From Luidia sarsii (Eukaryota > Echinodermata > Asteroidea > Paxillosida > Luidiidae): a stretch of DNA of 64,000 nucleotides. Location of the stretch: NCBI GenBank assembly GCA_949987565.1, contig OX465103.1, positions 26,748,835 through 26,812,834 of the forward strand. Reading direction: 5' to 3'. The stretch's first letter is position 1. Every line of letters begins with the position of its first letter. This document shows, one piece after another, positions 35,381 through 47,048 of the stretch. The notes below the pieces were generated by a model. That model ran no database searches and was not told the DNA's origin. It worked only from the letters and a program-made list of their open reading frames with translations. A program made the translations under genes and the position numbers.

Positions 35381-35919
35381 TAATTATTGGCCATTAAAGT
35401 CAGTACCGGTATACATGTTTGCATCATTTTTTGAAAATTTCTTTTAGTCCAACGCACTACTGGTGTCTGTGACGAAACAAAATGATGAATCACATCTGCC
35501 GTACATGTACCGCTACATGTACAAGTGTACACCACTACAGCAGACAATATTTTCAGTAGATTAAAGCCACCATCTCTCTTTCAATCTCTTCCATGTTGTA
35601 CGTAACATTTTATACTTACACACATGTACATGGTAGAACGTTGGAATGACAAGCAAACCTACATTTTGATATTATTTTTTAAGTCCAATCAGAATCTAGT
35701 CAAATTTTTCTTTACCAATTTTCAGTTTACAAGTACAATACATGTACTTAAACATTCAGCGTGCAGGTCGATGCAAAAAATGAGGGGAAAAAAATGAGCA
35801 CATGCTGTCTCTCAATTTGCTGCAACATGAGTTTGTATTTTCGAATGGGAAAAGTCAATACAGTTTTGCAGGCCAATGGTCTATACATTGCCCGACTCTC
35901 CTGAATTTTAGATAATCCT

Positions 35920-36235
35920 ACGATGAGATAAAAATGCTGCAATTAAGTGGGGCAGCGGTGCAAAAATAATTTGGGCCAATCATAATCAATCGCCGATTCA
36001 AACTAGCGGAAAGTGCACTTGAACCCGCATACAGTATTATCAGCAAGTAATCTACATGTATCTGCCAAAGACTGCCAGTGAATTGTACATGAGTAGACCA
36101 AAACAGATGACTAATACAAATTATAGGACTCGGAATGGAAACTGAAGGGCCCTCTTTTGATACAATGGCGGCAATTCTTTTCAGCTGGCAATTGGGGAAA
36201 GCACTGAGCACTTATTTTGAGTAAGGCCAAACCTT
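35920..36235. other. Unique DNA with a SINE tail fragment
   Basis: The SINE family 1 body in plus sense (ctggcaattggggaaagcac, tgagcacttatttt) is at 36184-36232; the rest is unremarkable. Confidence 0.4.
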
Positions 36236-36299
36236 TCATGACATACAGTGTACAGTGCCGTCTAAACGAGGTACAGAAAAAAAAAAAATACCAGTCAGG

Positions 36300-36320
36300 A
36301 TGCAAATGTTGCCCGGCAAC
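36300..36320. promoter_or_regulatory. Candidate octamer plus RFX X-box composite site
   Basis: ATGCAAAT (36300-36307), the POU octamer, is directly followed by GTTGCCCGGCAAC (36308-36320), a perfect inverted-repeat X-box with one-base spacer as bound by RFX factors. Downstream within 100 bp is tgctcattaatg, a homeodomain/POU-like TAAT site. It lies about 13 kb upstream of the adhesion gene's first coding exon. Confidence 0.4.
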
Positions 36321-37037
36321 AAAAATACAAAGAGGAGCTCCAGCATCACCATGGAGATGCACTCCATCTGAATTTAGCTGATGCTCATTAATGTGGCCTT
36401 TTATTTCCTCAACTGTCTGAAACTGGAATGACAAGCATCCCCACTGCATAAATGAGGGCCTGTTGAAAAATGTGCGGGCGGCGGGCCAGTGCGAAAATAA
36501 TAAGTTAATGTTAAATCCAGAATGTACAATGTAAATGTATGCACCAGCATATGTACGTTGCTGTAAAGACTGTTTGGTGAGTGTGGGGGCGTGTGCCAGA
36601 CTACATGATATGACTGACGGACTGACTGCTAGACGCGTCTGTTTGCTCACTCCCTTTGTTGCTGCACATAGCCAGGGTAGAAAGAAAAACAGCTCGCTCG
36701 AATAGCAGGTCAACTGGAAGTCGAGCCTGACTTTGACAGAAGAAAAAACCCTAAAACCTACGACCCAGATAGTCATTGAGAATAACGCTGTTTTGGGGAG
36801 CAGCACAGTAAGGTAGCGGGGTATTCTTTCTTTTCTTTTCTTTTTTATGAAAAGGTATTGATAAAACAAAATCGTGGGAACTGCTTTGCGACTTAACCGA
36901 CCAAAATGAGCAAATCTCACATAAGTGGAAGGTGGCTGGGTCTGAGGTTGCTATCCTAGCCTGCGAAATCCTGCTGAAAATGTCAGGCACTCTTCTTTTT
37001 TACGAAACCCCCAAAAAGAAGATAGATATACAATGTA

Positions 37038-37421
37038 CATGTCAGGTCAGGTCAGGTCACTCCCGTAGCTAAAAGCCATTGGGGCACAGTGTTGAGTGTC
37101 TTCCTCCAATTCTTTCTATCTTGAGCTGCCCTCACGCATTCCACCACTGTTTGTCCAGTCCATTTTCCAACATCTCCACTCAAGTTCGCTCTAGGTCTGC
37201 CTCTTCTCCTACTTCCATTAACCATTCCATGCATGACATCATGCGCCAGTGTTCCAGGTCTTCTGCTTACATGTCCAAACCATCGCAACTTTCTCTTCTG
37301 TGCTACTTCTACATGTATTAATGGCTCAAATTCTCCAACTTTCTTACAAATTTCACTCCTTACAGACTCATTTGTTCGGTGGTCTTTCCAACTTATGCCT
37401 AACAATCTTCTGAAGCATCAC
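37038..37421 (-). pseudogene. 5'-truncated non-LTR retrotransposon, reverse-transcriptase C-terminus
   Basis: In minus sense the frame reads CFRRLLGISWKDHRTNES, then KRKLRWFGHVSRRPG and a basic RRRGRPRA block, typical of the C-terminal tail that follows the RT domain in many non-LTR elements. The codon before CFRR is TGA where the family normally has Trp, so the copy is dead. The frame ends in a short tandem TGACC tail (37038-37058), which is usual for some LINE 3' ends. The upstream RT and endonuclease are absent; the truncation point abuts a SINE at 37431. Clade assignment is not possible from this piece. Confidence 0.85.
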
Positions 37422-37430
37422 ATTTCAACA

Positions 37431-37665
37431 TGATGTTTGCGTCGAGGAGAATGTGATGCAATGTGAGTTTGCCCTGCTCAACGGCGTACAGTACCTACAT
37501 GTACCAAGTACCGAGTTCTCAGTGCTTTGCCCGATGCCTGATGAAAAAATTCAGGCAGCTTGGACGGGATTCTAAACTGCGACCCCCGCTTTCTTGTGCA
37601 GACGTCTCAACCACTTGACCACCGAGCTGGTCGAGATCGAGGTCATGTGGCGGATTTGAATAATG
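37431..37665 (-). mobile_element. tRNA-derived SINE, family 1, minus orientation
   Basis: This is the most complete copy. In minus sense: ccagctcggtggtcaagtgg, ttgagacgtctgcacaagaa, agcgggggtcgcagttt, the degenerate B box, caagctgcctgaattttttc, aggcatcgggcaaagcactg, gggcaaactcacattgca and the end cattctcctcgacgcaaaca. A GTACATG insertion is present near 37490. Confidence 0.8.
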
Positions 37666-37796
37666 TATAGTGGCGGGTACTGCATTGTATCCTATATCTA
37701 CATGTACATGTACATGTACATGTAGATATAAAATTGACATAAGGATATGCATGGTGGGTGAAGCAATATAGGAGGGTTTGCAGTTACATTATGTAT

Positions 37797-37930
37797 AATA
37801 AGGTCTCTTTAGGAAGAGGTGTGGTTCTGAAAAGAGCATACATGCCGGAACGTCGAGTTATCACTCAGGTTCTTTACAGAACCATACCCCTTCCCAAAGA
37901 GACCTTATACACGGTGTCACCGCAAACCCT
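37797..37930. mobile_element. Foldback element, AAGGTCTCTTT arms
   Basis: The left arm aaggtctctttaggaagagg, tgtggttctgaaaaga is matched by an inverted right arm aaggtctctttgggaagggg, tatggttctgtaaaga. The right side runs into acggtgtcaccgcaaaccc, the end motif seen at 7.2 kb, which links the two foldback elements. Confidence 0.7.
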
Positions 37931-37979
37931 TCTTTATTAAAAAGTAACATTTGGCAAACTGTTCAGCAACTTAAATGAA

Positions 37980-38950
37980 CCCAAACGGGACCATTCTCAG
38001 AGCCAATATGCACCCAAATGGGACCATTCTCAGAGCCAATAGGCAGAATGCCTTAGAGAATCATCCTGCCCGGATCTTTAAGTCAGGACCTCTACACCTC
38101 TGAACAATTTTAAAAGTCCTTCTGATGCTTCAATCTCTCACGGACCCCCCCCCCTCCAAGGCAGAAGCAGCCGTTCCTCCTTGACAAAGGTCATCTCGGG
38201 ATTGGAAACGCCAACCCTCTGTTATCTCTAGCACTTACGATGATTTGCAACCCCCTGTAAATTTCCAGTCATTTTTCTCAGCAAGCAGTCTGCAATAATA
38301 ATATCTCACCTATGAAAAAAAATCCATTAAAAAAATCAAATAAGTTTTCTGAGAATCCCTTCAATCCGGAAAACACTAGGTATCCCGCCCCCCCCCAAAA
38401 AAAAATAATACAATAATAACAACTGCAAACTACAATTACGCTTGAAACACAAGGGACACATATCGTGTTTTTATTAATTAACAGGTTGCGTGAGGTTTCT
38501 ATAGAGAGTCAAGGGAGGGGTGAGATGTTCGGCTTGGCTGGGGACTGTCATGCTGTCAGCCCCAACCCGGTTGATATTACATCGTGGGCGAGGGCGGGAA
38601 TTCAATATAAAGATGAACTCACAGGCAATAAATGTGGGTAAAGGGGGGCTGCCGTGAGCGCATTTCATGGTACACATGTCACAGCTAGGACCGCTCTCCT
38701 GCTGTCATTCCTAGAACACGTGCAGTCGCGTAGACTCAGTGCGTTGTCGACGCTCATCAATCTTCCTCCCAACGGCGAGATTTTGCCCGGGAAAATCTTC
38801 CCTGCGGCTGACCTGCGACCTACAGGATCAGTCCAAGACTTGGAGATTATGTACAGCGCAGTACTAGTCACCGGGCAAACAATCAAAAGGGGAGTCTGCA
38901 ATCTGCCGTTTGTGCTGTATGACCCTGGTCTGGTCAGCAAAGTGGTGCAT
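37980..38950. other. Unique DNA, no convincing gene
   Basis: A 41-bp direct duplication (acccaaacgggaccattctc, agagccaatatg) lies at 37978-38042. C-rich runs are at 38146 and 38385. A plus-strand open frame of 102 codons at 38654-38962 lacks recognisable domains. Confidence 0.35.
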
Positions 38951-38964
38951 TATCCAGTATGATT

Positions 38965-39540
38965 CATGTACATGTACAGTGTACAGGTACATGTACATGT
39001 ATACACTGTATGTATAAATGTACATGTTTACAGACGCATGTATTGAATGTACATGTACATGTATGTGTACCTGGTACATATACATGTATGAACATATGTA
39101 GTCTGGTACACTGTAAAAATGAACTGCACCTCATGCACTTCTGCAATGGCACATATTTGTCCCAGAATCATGAACACTTGAGGCACCTACATGTACTGTA
39201 CTTCATGCACGTGAAATACTACATAGCTCAAGCACATGTGGCATTGTAATCACTTGAGCAAAAGTCAGATGAGGTGCATGAAGTGCTTCATGTACACGAA
39301 CATCTCCCTATTTACTGTGCCTCAAGCACATGGAGTGAAAGTGAGCATCACCTCGTGCCCATGTATCGTGCACCATGTGCCTCAAAATACATGTACTTCA
39401 TCCATGTGCATGATGTGAGCACCGGTTTTACAGTGTAGTGTACAGTGTACACACATGACACATGTACATGTACATTTACGGTACATGTACACGATACTGT
39501 ACATGTACATGTACCTGTATGTATCCACACAAATTCTACA
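38965..39540. repeat. GTACATGTAC tracts
   Basis: Strong palindromic tracts are at 38967-39070 and 39455-39530. Between them are repeats of cttcatgcac/tcaagcacatg that look like a looser dispersed motif. Confidence 0.75.
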
Positions 39541-39675
39541 TGTGTACATGGTATCTCATTGTGTACAATGCATACCGATGGTATATTTTAGTCCTCAAAC
39601 TAGTGTAAACCAACACTATTTGGCTGGATTGAAAATTGATGGCATTTTAAAATTTGTTCAAAACATCCCAGTAAG

Positions 39676-39676
39676 A

Positions 39677-39708
<32 letters not shown>

Positions 39709-39721
39709 CTGAGAGAGAGAG

Positions 39722-39795
<74 letters not shown>

Positions 39796-39810
39796 AGAGA
39801 GAGAGAGAAC
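39676..39810. repeat. (GA)n microsatellite
   Basis: About 130 bases of GAGAGA with a few AC and G interruptions. Confidence 0.97.
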
Positions 39811-40499
39811 GTGCAGTAGAGATTACTTATTGAGACAAATTATAAGACACTGTAAACACTACAGTGTACAGGTGTACACATACATGTACAATTGTACATG
39901 TCTACGAAATGTTCTAATGTCAATTTTAACAGACAGCACAATGCATTGTGGGACAGGAGACACTGCGTGACAACGGTATCAATGCTATGGCAACCCATCG
40001 TCCAATCAGTTGAAAGACGACAGATAACACAGTTCTGGGAAACCAACTCCAGAGTTCAGAGAGCCTAAAGTGTCAATACATTATATGCACAGAGGAGACC
40101 CATCAGAGACTAGAAAATGACAGGGCATTGTTGTCACTGATGTAATGTTATGAACATAATGGTAAGATAGACAGTAGAGCAAGGAAACACAGACATAGAG
40201 ATTGACCTATTGTCACCTCTCAGTGAAATGCTTTGAGTTTTACACTCACTACACAATTCTTTAAAAGCATCACACGCAAATGCAATACAATTACACAACC
40301 ACACAACTAATCAGTGATCAATGCCATTAAAGGTTACATGGTATCATTCAAAATATGAATAGCTGTAGGGTCATTAGCTATTGTCCATGGACATGTACAA
40401 GCTTAGGAGACAGTGAGACTGTTTACAGCTGCATATTATGGCATCACAAAGACAGTAAAGAGCTGACGCTTGCTAGTTGCTACCGTCGTCTCGGTTGCC

Positions 40500-40558
40500 T
40501 CCCATTAGCATGCCATGGTCTCTCCACTCACTCCCATTATTCCACTGCTCTCCCATTA
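40500..40558. promoter_or_regulatory. Three TCCCATTA motifs
   Basis: TCCCATTA occurs at 40500, 40532 and 40551 in 59 bases, each a TAAT-type homeodomain core. Function is unproven. Confidence 0.2.
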
Positions 40559-40979
40559 GTCAGCTACATGTGGACAGCAAGGTGCTCGCAGACCCCCACC
40601 GTTAAATGATTAATTCAAATGCCAAGTACATTACTGGCAAGAAGGGGCATGCAGGCAAGCACATGTGCATAAATTTAACATGTGCATAACACTGCATATG
40701 TGTACATGGTAGTCCAAACATCTTCTCATGTACAGTACTGTACATGTACATCATCTTATGTATGTACATGTACGGGAATTGAATTCATCGCACCATGTAA
40801 TGTACCGGTACATGTACAGTAGCAACATTGTCTTTGAATTGTTCCCTGTCCCCCACATCCATCTTCAGCCCAGGACCCTGAGAGGCACACAGTAGACATA
40901 TCGGTCAAGCTGCAGTAATGTCAGCAAATATTGTCTTAAAAGCCCCTCCTTAATGTGGCTATGCAACGTTCAAGGCCTC

Positions 40980-41275
40980 TATTGATTGCAGTAATCAACC
41001 AAACATTGCTTAAACCGGCCACTCCCTACTGCAACTCCATCCCCAATTCATAATTTATGCAAATTGTATGCATCCTTAACTGCCTCCTTTATCTACAATA
41101 ATTGGAACAAACATTGCTTTTATTCCTCGCCACTTACTAAGCAAATTTATGCAAACAATATGTATCCGCCGACGACCCCACTGGATATATAGTAATACTA
41201 CGTGTATGCCACTCCCTACTGAAGATCCCTCTTCACTTGATATGCAAATTTATGCAAATGATATGCATCCTCCAT
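40980..41275. repeat. Three degenerate ~100-bp units with octamer motifs
   Basis: The block aatttatgcaaa, followed within a few bases by tatgcatcc or a close variant, begins at 41052, 41144 and 41246. Each unit is preceded by a ccac(t/c)ccctact-like block; the first two also share acattgctt. ATGCAAAT, the POU octamer, is perfect in the first unit and occurs twice in the third. Confidence 0.6.
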
Positions 41276-41299
41276 TGGTCGTGGGATTGCTTTTCATTT

Positions 41300-42500
41300 T
41301 CCAAGGCTGAAGTCATCTGATATTTATCCAACTCATCCACTTAATGCAGCAGCACCACTGTCATTCCATCAAGAATTTTTTTTTCACAAATCATGTTGAT
41401 AAAGGTTTCTAAATTTGGACCTCAAAATGGTTTAAATATATATAAATGCACTTTAATTCCCAAGCTTGTACCTCAAAATATTTACAGGTCAAACTTTTGT
41501 TTCACATGATTGAAATGTATAATTATAAAGTGGTCTTTTTAAAGAGTGTTTCATTCTGCCCTTTAGAAAGGTTCTGCTAGGATCAAAATATCTCAATCCT
41601 CTAAGTTTTGGAAAAATGTATAATTTTAGGTCACTTAAGTCAATAAGCAGTTAGCAGCATCTTTGTGAAACTTGAAGTCAAATTTTCAATATGTGATTAA
41701 ATGAAAAGTGTATGGGTCTGCTTCCAGGAAAGGATGGAATGGCATCGGCAAGAAAAATTCAGGAGTTCTTTTGACTGGCACTTAAAATGCCTGATCGATG
41801 ACAACCTAACCCCGTCCAAATCTTGTATAGAATTCTTCCGTTTGGCCCCAATCAAATCTGACGACGTGTTTATTGCATCTGTCTTGCGCTCTCGGAGAAC
41901 AGCCACTTGCACAATTCTTTCTGACCCACATAAAAAAAAAATGTCTCAAAGAGTTGGCTGTGGCAAGCGACGCTCGTTAGTGGAGCAGCTGGAGTATATC
42001 AGCAGCATAAATAAACAAATGAGTAAGAATAATAATTGAATAAATACAAAGATAGACTGTGCTGAGATGTTTTGTTCACAGTTTATGTTCCGGCAATTTA
42101 GATTTTTAATTTCAGCTCTATTTTTGTTTTCATCTCTGGGGGCCATTTGGGAACCCCCACATTTAACATGAATGACAAATGCCCGATAAAAGATAAGAAT
42201 TGAATGAAATTTTCAACAAACACGGATGATAAACGAACGTGCCTCACACGCGACTGTTTATTTTGTTTGGTCAAGATGTGCCAATTCGAACATCTGGCTG
42301 GGAAATTTGGACGACCAAAACATGGCAAAATCCCGATACCATCACCAAAATACCCCGCCCCAAAAATTGTGTGCGATGAAAAAGCTTTGGTGCAGAATGG
42401 CCTATCGTATCGTTGCCAAGGAAACACTGAGTATCACAAGAATGCTGTTATTGTTAAACTGCTCAGTTCTGATTAGAATTACTAAATATTATGAATCATA
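41300..42500. other. Unique DNA with a palindromic-family arm
   Basis: The arm (aaaggttctgctaggatcaa, then tcaataagcagttagcagca) is at 41560-41670. Open frames of 112 and about 90 codons at 41701-42039 and 42204-42501 show no known domain and no clear splice context. Confidence 0.35.
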
Positions 42501-43180
42501 AAGATTTACTTGCAAGGGGGCTGCTGTTTAAAATCCTGACTGGACAACCTTCCCAGGGTTTTGAAAATATGAGGTCCTGTGAAGGAAACAGGTGCAAACA
42601 GGCTGTACCTTTTCAAAGACAGTTTTAGAGTGGAAAGTTTGTGGTACGGTATGACCACGAGCACATGTACAGTATGTCATATCTCCCGAGAATGGGTGTG
42701 ATTCTGGGAAGAGGCAGGAAGTCATGTTGTTGTGTTTTTGTTCCGAATGCCAATGGACTGGTTGTGGAATCTTGGCTCAATTTATGAGTTCGGGAAAAAA
42801 CACCCTGAAAATGTTGACCGAAAATTGGGTCAGGATTCTTGGGAAGAGATACATTGTATGAAAGCATATTGGCTGTCAGGGTGAAACTTGATATCATTTT
42901 TTATTCAGCATGATAATCATTGGTGATGTAGAGTTACATGTACCATACAGTACATGCCAGTACAATGTGCATGCATGAGTGAGATTCCTGAAATCTGGTT
43001 TTCTTGCTAGCAATAACAGCGCCTGGAGTGTCTAGCTCTCAGTCTGTTAATTGGCAACGGTGCACCGTTAATGGCTAACCAGTCTCTGAGGAGTGTTCAA
43101 GTAGTCCAATTTCCTTTATGACCAAAATCAGACTTGTTGATAGTACTTTGCCCAGCCCTCCGGGGAAGATGGGAATATAC
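42500..43180. other. Unique DNA, no recognisable feature
   Basis: Only a short GTACATG tract near 42940 stands out. Confidence 0.35.
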
Positions 43181-43184
43181 AAGG

Positions 43185-43765
43185 AAAGGAGAGGGAGAGG
43201 GAGAGGGAGAGGGAGAGGGAGAGGGAGAGGGAGAGGGAGGGGGAGTGGGAGGGGGAGGGGAAGAGGGAGAGGGAGAGGGAGAGGGAGAGGGAGAGGGAGA
43301 GGGAGAGGGAGAGGGAGAGGGAGAGGGAGAGGGAGAGGGAGAGGGAGAGGGAGAGGGAGAGGGAGAGGGAGAGGGAGAGGGAGAGGGAGAGGGAGAGGGA
43401 GAGGGAGAGGGAGAGGGAGAGGGAGGGGGAGAGGGAGAGGGAGAGGGAGAGGGAGAGGGAGAGGGAGAGGGAGAGGGAGAGGGAGAGGGAGAGGGAGAGG
43501 GAGAGGGAGAGGGAGAGGGAGAGGGAGAGGGAGGGGGAGAGGGAGAGGGAGAGGGAGAGGGAGAGGGAAAGGGAGAGGGAGAGGGAGAGGGAGAGGGATA
43601 GGGATAGGGAGAGGGAGAGGGATAGGGACTTTAGGGAGAGGGAGAGGGAGAGGGAGAGGGAGAGGGAGAGGGAGAGGGAGAGGGAGAGGGAGAGGGAGAG
43701 GGAGAGGGAGAGGGAGAGGGAGAGGGAGAGGCAGAGGCAGAGGGAAAGGGAGATGGAGAGGGACA
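43185..43765. repeat. (GGGAGA)n hexanucleotide tract
   Basis: About 570 bp of GAGAGG hexamers with rare GGGG, GATAGG and GACTTTAG interruptions. It produces Gly-Arg or Gly-Glu open frames of up to 279 codons on the plus strand, and Leu-Ser on the minus strand, all artefacts. Confidence 0.97.
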
Positions 43766-45000
43766 GGGGCAGCCTACAAGTATGTGTACTTGTACATTGA
43801 GGCATTTTTTTTCTGCGGTTCAAGTTTATTCATTGCCCAGGCAGGGCCCTGGCAGGAATCTATCATCGGACAACTGACCCAAAGACAAGTCAATACGTAC
43901 TGCCCTCTGCCAAATTCAACAAAACGACCCTTGCATAGACAGACCCTGCTTGGATAGAATCGTCGGTCCCTTCCGTTTCTCAAGGCTTCAAAGTACATGT
44001 ATAATCCACAATTCATTTAGTTCAGGAGTTGGGGATTTTCATATGCATTGATAAAACAAAAAATGCTGCTCAAACTGAAATTACCAAACTTGCAAAAAAA
44101 TCTGAAAAACAAAATCTGAGGGTTGACGCTGACTTTTGATCCTAGAAAGGACCGTATTATTTATAATACAGGACGAATGGATGACTCTTTATCACTAAAG
44201 CTAAACAAAAGGTGTCTTCCACTAACACACATATAAAAACCTGATCCACTTTTCGATTTTCAAAACACAAAATTAAAAAATAATTCTTTTATTTTGGGTT
44301 CGTGTGTGAACAGTGAATTCTCACAAACGCGAATCGTAACGTAATTTGAATCGCGATCCAAAATACAGTACTTCTTCGCGAGTGTTTGCCTGCCGCTGAA
44401 TGTGGACGCTGTCGAAAAGAGAAAATCAATAAGTTACATCCCGCAGTTCAGTGTGCGCACTCCCCACAACATGGCTGTGCAAATCAATCAAGGAGTTTTC
44501 CAGCATATCGTTAAAGGTCCAACTGTGCCCAGTGCCCACCCAGAATAGTACTCTGCATCGAAATCAATCCAGCAATTTTTTCCCCATGCTTTCTGCTTCT
44601 TTACACCTACAGCACTTCACCTCTCTAAGGTCACCATCAACTGCCAAACGACCTTTGACATAGGGTCCCCCCCCCCTGCTAGAGGGTCATATCAGTTAAG
44701 ATGTTGTAAACATCCTGGGAGTGGTGGGCGAACAAAATCTTTCTATTTACGAGAAAGTGAACTACTGTAGGGTACTGGCAAATAAATTGTAGACAGGGTG
44801 CTTTGTCTGCATGGGGTTTTTCAGGGAACTGTCAACGTCAGATTGTCTTCATCCCTTTGAGTTATCGACAGCGAAGGACGAGAATATGAAAGAAGTGGAC
44901 AATTTATATCGGTTCTGAGAACATGGATATCATCAGGATATTCAGTAACATTTTAAGATCCTATACTGTACACTAGTGTACAGTACATGTACTTGGTAAA
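43765..45000. other. Unique DNA with worn repeat fragments
   Basis: A palindromic-family head and arm (aactgaaattaccaaacttg, then gacttttgatcctagaaagg) is at 44060-44150, and gaatcgcgatccaaaata, a motif of the 46.6 kb element, is at 44350. No gene seen. Confidence 0.35.
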
Positions 45001-45079
45001 GCATTTCAACTCTTGAGGAATATTGTCAGTGTACCCGGTACCGGTAATTATCAATGTGAGTTATCAATGCTGGATGAGA

Positions 45080-45690
45080 ATTACTGTACTGTACATGTAC
45101 AGTGTACATTGTGTACATTGTGTACTGTACATGTACAGTGTACATGTACAGTGTACATGTACAGTGTACATGTACAGTGTACATGTACATGTACAGTGTA
45201 CATGTACACTGTACAATGTACGTACGGTATGTAGATTTATGTACATACATACATACATGTACATGTACATGTACAGTGTAGAAGTGAACAACTGGACTTA
45301 TTGTACCTTTAGAGATGTACTGGAAAGTACGTGTACAATGTAGAGTGTACATGTACATGTACATGTACCAGTACATGTACATTTCTTGTACATGCACACT
45401 GTAATGTACTCATACATGTAAAACCCCCGGTAAATGTACATATATACATTGTACATGTACAGTACCTGTACACTCTACAATGTATACTGTACATGTACCG
45501 ATACTGTACTGTGTGAATAGAGAGACTCCAATGTGCATATTCAACATGTACAGTACCTGTACATATCCAGGTCAATTGGTTTCCAGGCAAGATTTGTTTC
45601 CAGAAAAGGGTGGAGTACATGTACCAGTAGTCCACTAATATCCCTGATTCCTTCCAGATACACATGTCATACCCGGATAATACATGTACA
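45080..45690. repeat. GTACATGTAC tract, one of the densest
   Basis: It has regular alternation of TGTACATGTACAG units at 45088-45215 (a 12-bp period, gtgtacatgtaca) and further clusters to 45690. Confidence 0.85.
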
Positions 45691-46445
45691 GTATGGATGA
45701 TTGGAAAATGCAATTTCAGCATACATTTCTCATCCAAGGACTGTTCATTTGCATGTCCAATGCACTCAAAGTTTATTCAGTAATTTACACAATCCTTTTT
45801 TTATTTTTTATTTTTTGCAAAGGGATATTCAATAAATGTACAGCACAGGCGTCGGGAGTACATGTACCGGTACAATGTATTCAGACCGGGCAATATGTAT
45901 GTGGGGGCCCACATACTGTACATGTCCACCTGGCTTGGGAACTATCACTCCATACTGTACCTCATGTTAACACCTTCCTGTCAAATTTTCATAACTCTGG
46001 TACCTCGTACCTTCTGTAAACACTCCCAGCAGGATGGATTGCCTTCATGTTTGCTTTGGCACATCATTATCATATTTTTTATTTCTACATGTATTTCTTA
46101 ACCAAGGAGGATTCCTAAAGTCTTCCATTTCACTGCAGAGTTCCAGACAGCACTGCTAGAGAGCATTAATCAATGTCCTCGAAAATATGAAAAGGGGATT
46201 TGATGGTTTGTCCTTCAATCACCAAAAGGCTGACAGAGTGGGTTCATAGAGGATATCCAATGCCCCCTTGTGCTTTGTTTGGAGATTAGGGAACATAATC
46301 CCAAGGGGGGATTTAGGAAAGGAAGACAGAGAGCAGTCTGGGAGAGAGGAAACATGCTTGGTATGTACGGAGCACGACAGGAATGGCTAGCAACATTAAT
46401 GATGTGACACTGTTGAAGTTTTTTTTGGGAGAGGTGGATGGGTTT

Positions 46446-46475
46446 TTTCTTCTTCTTCTTCTTCTTCTTCTTCTT
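46446..46475. repeat. (CTT)n microsatellite
   Basis: Nine to ten tandem triplets. Confidence 0.95.
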
Positions 46476-46604
46476 TGGATCGGTCTGGGCTGTTGAGTTA
46501 TGGCCCACAGCTGCCATCTCTCTGTATTTCTGCATCTGTCTCTTTCTCTCTGCCTGTCTGTGTCTCTTCATCTGTCTCTCTCCTGTGTTTCTCTGAGTCT
46601 CAGT

Positions 46605-47048
46605 AGGGCCGTTCCCACTACAAAAATAATCTCGATTTGAAACCTGTTTTTTTTGGGGGGGGCTGTGTCCACACAGGCCCAAAAAATCACGATTGTGGTA
46701 AGCAGTTGTGGTCAAATGGTGGGTGTGTCCTTGAGGGTGACCCACGACAGAGACATATAAGCAAGCACAGCTCTTCCTATCAGTCAGAGCGTGAGCGGTG
46801 CATTGTGGGATTAAAAAAAAAACGGTGCAATTTCGTGGAGCATTCCAAGTGTCCCACACACACACCGTATCGCAAATAAACACGATTATTTGAAAAAGTC
46901 TCACTCTTAGTGGAGTCCAAATCACGATTCAAATCCCACTAATTATCGCTTTTATTGTGTCCCAACATGCAAAAATAGTGAAGTTTGAATCACGATTCAA
47001 ATCGCGATCCAAATAATCACATTAAATTGGTGAAGTGGAAACAGCCCT
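46605..47048. mobile_element. MITE-like element, AGGGCCGTTCCCAC termini
   Basis: The 444-bp element starts AGGGCCGTTCCCAC and ends with inverted AGGGCTGTTTCCAC. Inner DNA has repeated aatcacgatt / gattcaaatcgcgatc motifs near both ends. No coding capacity and no clear target duplication. The same ends and motifs occur in the truncated copy at 8380-8649. Confidence 0.65.

Noticed and set aside
38654..38962. Plus-strand 102-codon frame
   Set aside because: No domain or family recognised; the opposite strand is open over the same stretch, which suggests low stop density rather than coding.
41701..42039. Plus-strand 112-codon frame as a gene
   Set aside because: No domain, no splice sites in good context, and A-rich 3' part; chance frame is as likely.
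43118..43957. Gly-Arg 279-codon frame, resembling an RGG-type protein
   Set aside because: Hexanucleotide GGGAGA tract; Gly-Glu and Leu-Ser frames coexist and there is no gene context.
45013..45397. Cys/Thr/Tyr/Met-rich frames (MYMYTVHVQCTCT type)
   Set aside because: Products of GTACAT repeats, recurring wherever such tracts occur.
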